Notes under the pieces: generated by a model
The model's database searches: none
What the model was told of the DNA's origin: nothing
What the model saw: only the letters and a program-made list of their open reading frames with translations
Program-made: the position numbers and the translations under genes
Assembly: GCA_963678675.1 (NCBI GenBank)
Contig: OY783198.1
Location: 26,336,684 to 26,400,683 of the forward strand
Length of the DNA: 64,000 nucleotides
Source of the DNA: Xiphydria camelus
Taxonomy: Eukaryota; Arthropoda; Insecta; Hymenoptera; Xiphydriidae
Reading direction: 5' to 3'
Shown here: positions 61,378 through 64,000 of the stretch, piece by piece
Numbering within the stretch: position 1 is the first letter of the stretch
Layout: every line of letters begins with the position of its first letter

Positions 61378-62897
61378 TACACTTGTAATCTGCCCGGCAA
61401 CGGCGATAGGCAAATCGCGAAATAAAGATCTGTACCTACGACACTCTGACCCCCTTTGGATTTCAATCGTTTCGAGTCCGACAACATCTGCGGCATGAAA
61501 GGGCGAGCCTCACTCGCTAGACAATGGGGGGAGGGGCCCTCGACAGGTCCTCGCGGCTGGTACGCGTTCCGCAAACATTGAACCCGGCCCAAAATCGTAA
61601 GATTTTTCTCGGAAGACACGTGCCGAGCCGACGCGGCGCAGACTCGTCGCGGCATTATCTCGGGAAGAGGGTCGAACCTAATAAGGGATGGCAAAAAACG
61701 TCGGGAGGGCACAAAAAGCCGTACCGAATCTTTTTCGGCGGCACTTCTTCCACGGCGACCGCGGAGACGATTGCGGTGCGATTGATACGAGCTACGCGCG
61801 TGGCAGCGCACCGCCTATCACAGCGCGTAATTTATACGATCGACGCAGACGAATCGTGGAGAATCTGTCGAAGTTCAAAATAAAATGTCTTTCACGACTC
61901 TCGCTAATCCACGCGCTCGACTCGCCTGCGGTGAAATCCGAAATAAGAGAAAAAAAGGCGCAGGAAAAATATTTCTTCAAAATATATCGAACCGCCCTCG
62001 CCTCTTCCATCGGCGACGGCGGGACTTCTACGTCCTCCAGGAGCCGTCCTGTCGTAACGAGCGGAGAACTCCTTTGTTTCTCTCCCGTCCAACCGGGACG
62101 CCCATTGCCGAACAATGAAATTTTGATCCACGCCCAAAAAACAAAAAGAAACAAACGATCGCCCCAAGCCGATCATTCGGAGCTCCATGCCGGCGATATC
62201 GCGACGATGACCGACGAAAAAGTAGATCGACGCGTGATTGCCGGAGGTCGCGTTCCAAATTCGAAAAAACGACTCCCTCGCCGCGGCGCCAAACGGCGGT
62301 AGGCGCCGTCGTCGCCGCGCGGCGATCCTCTTCGACAGTTCGAACGCGGGCGGGCGTCGGCGCGCGGGACTCCCTTTCACCGGCCAATTAGAGCCGACTT
62401 TTTCGCGCGCGAAACGCGCGCCCCTCGCGACCGCGTTCGATCGCGCGCGCGATCCGTCGTCCCGCGCGTTTCGTGCAGCGGATTTGCTGCCGGGTGCAGA
62501 GAGCGCCTCGATTAATATTTTTCGACCGCACGGTCATGTTTGACTTCGGGGCCCTGTCTGTACGCGCGGGCCCGGCGGCCTCTCGCGCGAAAGCGGCAGA
62601 ATTCCGAAATAATTATGTGCCGAAGGTGTGCCTAGAAAATGAACGAGCGTCATAAATCACGTGGGCCGCGTATGGGCGCGCGCGCGCGCTCGCGCGGGGA
62701 TTAAAGAAAAAAGGACCGGTATTAATATGCGGAACAGTGGCGGCCGAAAAAATCGCGGCGGTGAATTTTGAGGAATTCGCGCTCGCGCGCGCGTGCTTTG
62801 GAGGTGCGATTCGATCGATCGTCCGATTTGGCAAGGGGAGGATTTGATCGAGCAGCGATAGGCGCCTCGATCTGTTTTTGGTATCGAGTTATACTTA

Positions 62898-63106
62898 CAC
62901 TGAAAGAAATATAAATGTGGCTGTGATAACTATATTGGACTCAATTGCTTAATTTTGGTATATAACACTAGTTTGTAGAGTTGTAACTATTGTTAATTAC
63001 CGGAATAAAAGGATTGTTGCGATAACTATATAAAACTGGTGCTGATTACAAGACTGAAGCAGTCGAGTCGAAAATAGTTGTTACAACAACTTTTTTTTCT
63101 CAGTGT
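62898..63106 (+). mobile_element. MITE with CACTGAAAGAAA/TTTCTCAGTG termini, TA-flanked
   Basis: CACTGAAAGAAATATAAATG to ACTTTTTTTTCTCAGTG, flanked by TA (62896-62897 and 63107-63108). Homologous to 56049-56273 in the opposite orientation. Confidence 0.88.
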
Positions 63107-64000
63107 ATACGGATGAACGGTAGGCACTGTCGATTTTGCGTGAATCAAATTTTGAGAAAGTATATTAGCAGCGTCGGATGAAATATCGAGTGGAAATGTA
63201 TAAATAATAATTACATGAAGTATTTAGATCTCCTCGACAAACGATATTTGCTCGTGAATAAATCGATATCGTGATTCGTAGATACCTATAGCTGTGTCTA
63301 TTTGAAAAGAACGGATGTAGGCTGGATGAAAATAATTTTTATGGTATTGTAAAATATATCATGGGAGAGCGAGAGCTATAACGGAGTGTATCGCGGAGAC
63401 CGCGTCGAAAAGAGAGAGAGCGATTGCGTCGACGGTATTTCTGTGAAATGAAAAGCGCTTAGAGCGACTGCGAGAGACTATTTCGCAAGTAGCCGCCGCG
63501 AAACCCTTTCTAAAAGGAAATTGGCACCGCGCTAAATCCGCTTCGACGTTCGAATTGCCTATACGGCGCTCGGGTGAATAGTTTCGCGCGTCGACGGTCG
63601 CGAGAATATCGAGAGTCGGAGTATCAACGTCGCGAGTAATAACGTTTGTGTAAATACGCCGAGTAATTTCGTCCATTCATCGAGACGAACGAGGACGCCC
63701 CGATGCGTGCAGACATGCGTCCAAGAATCTTATTCAATAAGGTGGAGTTAATTCTACGCGTCCTCCGATAAGAGAAATATTACAACGCTGAACGAGGAAT
63801 CGACGGAAGCTTCACCTCCGGTGAATAATCTCAATTCTTTATCGATTCGACGCTGCGAGGTATTCGCGATCGCTTCGAGAGACCTTCGCACTTGCCGCCC
63901 CGTGAGAGGGCGATAAGAGAGCTCGTTCCCACAAATTGGCGGGACGTTCCAAACTTGTTAACGACGAATCGCGAAGAAACCACTACGTTCGAGCTATTCT

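Larger units (their letters stand above)
58231..64000. other. 3' flanking DNA, no gene recognised
   Basis: It contains a CT-rich tract (58860-58930), four dispersed repeats listed separately and CpG-dense blocks (61540-62850). The block 63360-63680 is moderately GC-rich. Open frames lack domains and occur on both strands. A neighbouring gene could begin beyond the window edge. Confidence 0.4.

Overview
The window looks like nuclear DNA from an insect, most likely a hymenopteran such as an ant. The coding content is dacapo-type, introns are kilobases long and rich in repeats, CpG dinucleotides are abundant, and there are many short non-autonomous DNA transposons with TA or TTAA target duplications. 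The order-level assignment is inference. No bacterial-style operons, tRNAs, rRNAs or intact transposase/reverse-transcriptase genes were recognised.

All the protein-coding content I can support is three plus-strand genes of the Cip/Kip (p21/p27/Dacapo) cyclin-dependent kinase inhibitor family, arranged in tandem over about 51 kb. Gene A has two coding exons, 2658-2934 and 12220-12323, and encodes 126 aa. It has a cyclin-docking motif, a KEN tripeptide and an excellent C-terminal PCNA-binding box, but the CDK-inhibitory strand is eroded. Gene B has exons 36768-36932 and 37258-37491 and encodes 132 aa. It has the cyclin-docking motif and a well-conserved WNFDF...YEW CDK-binding segment, but no PIP box. 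Its intron sits inside the inhibitory domain and appears to use a GC-AG pair. Gene C has exons 44221-44854 and 53499-53599 and encodes 244 aa. It has the complete domain set and is the best dacapo orthologue. In A and C the PIP motif is split by an intron in the same codon and phase, which is good evidence for duplication from one ancestor.

Layout: 1-2639 is the 5' flank of gene A with a 60-65 bp minisatellite. 2935-12219 is the gene A intron, with several MITEs and two TTAA elements. 12324-36754 is 3' UTR and then intergenic DNA with tandem repeats, MITEs, a fold-back cluster and a TTC-rich tract. 36755-37491 is gene B. 37492-44210 is a spacer ending in a GC-rich leader or promoter of gene C. 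44855-53498 is the gene C intron, with a 184-bp tandem array at its 5' end and nested repeats at its 3' end. 53600-64000 is the probable long 3' UTR of gene C and flanking DNA with more MITEs.

Taken together, the locus may be a partitioned Cip/Kip cluster. C would be a full inhibitor with a Cdt2-type degron, B a CDK inhibitor lacking replication-coupled degradation signals, and A a cyclin/PCNA-binding protein with little remaining CDK-inhibitory sequence. The functional partition is inference from motifs.
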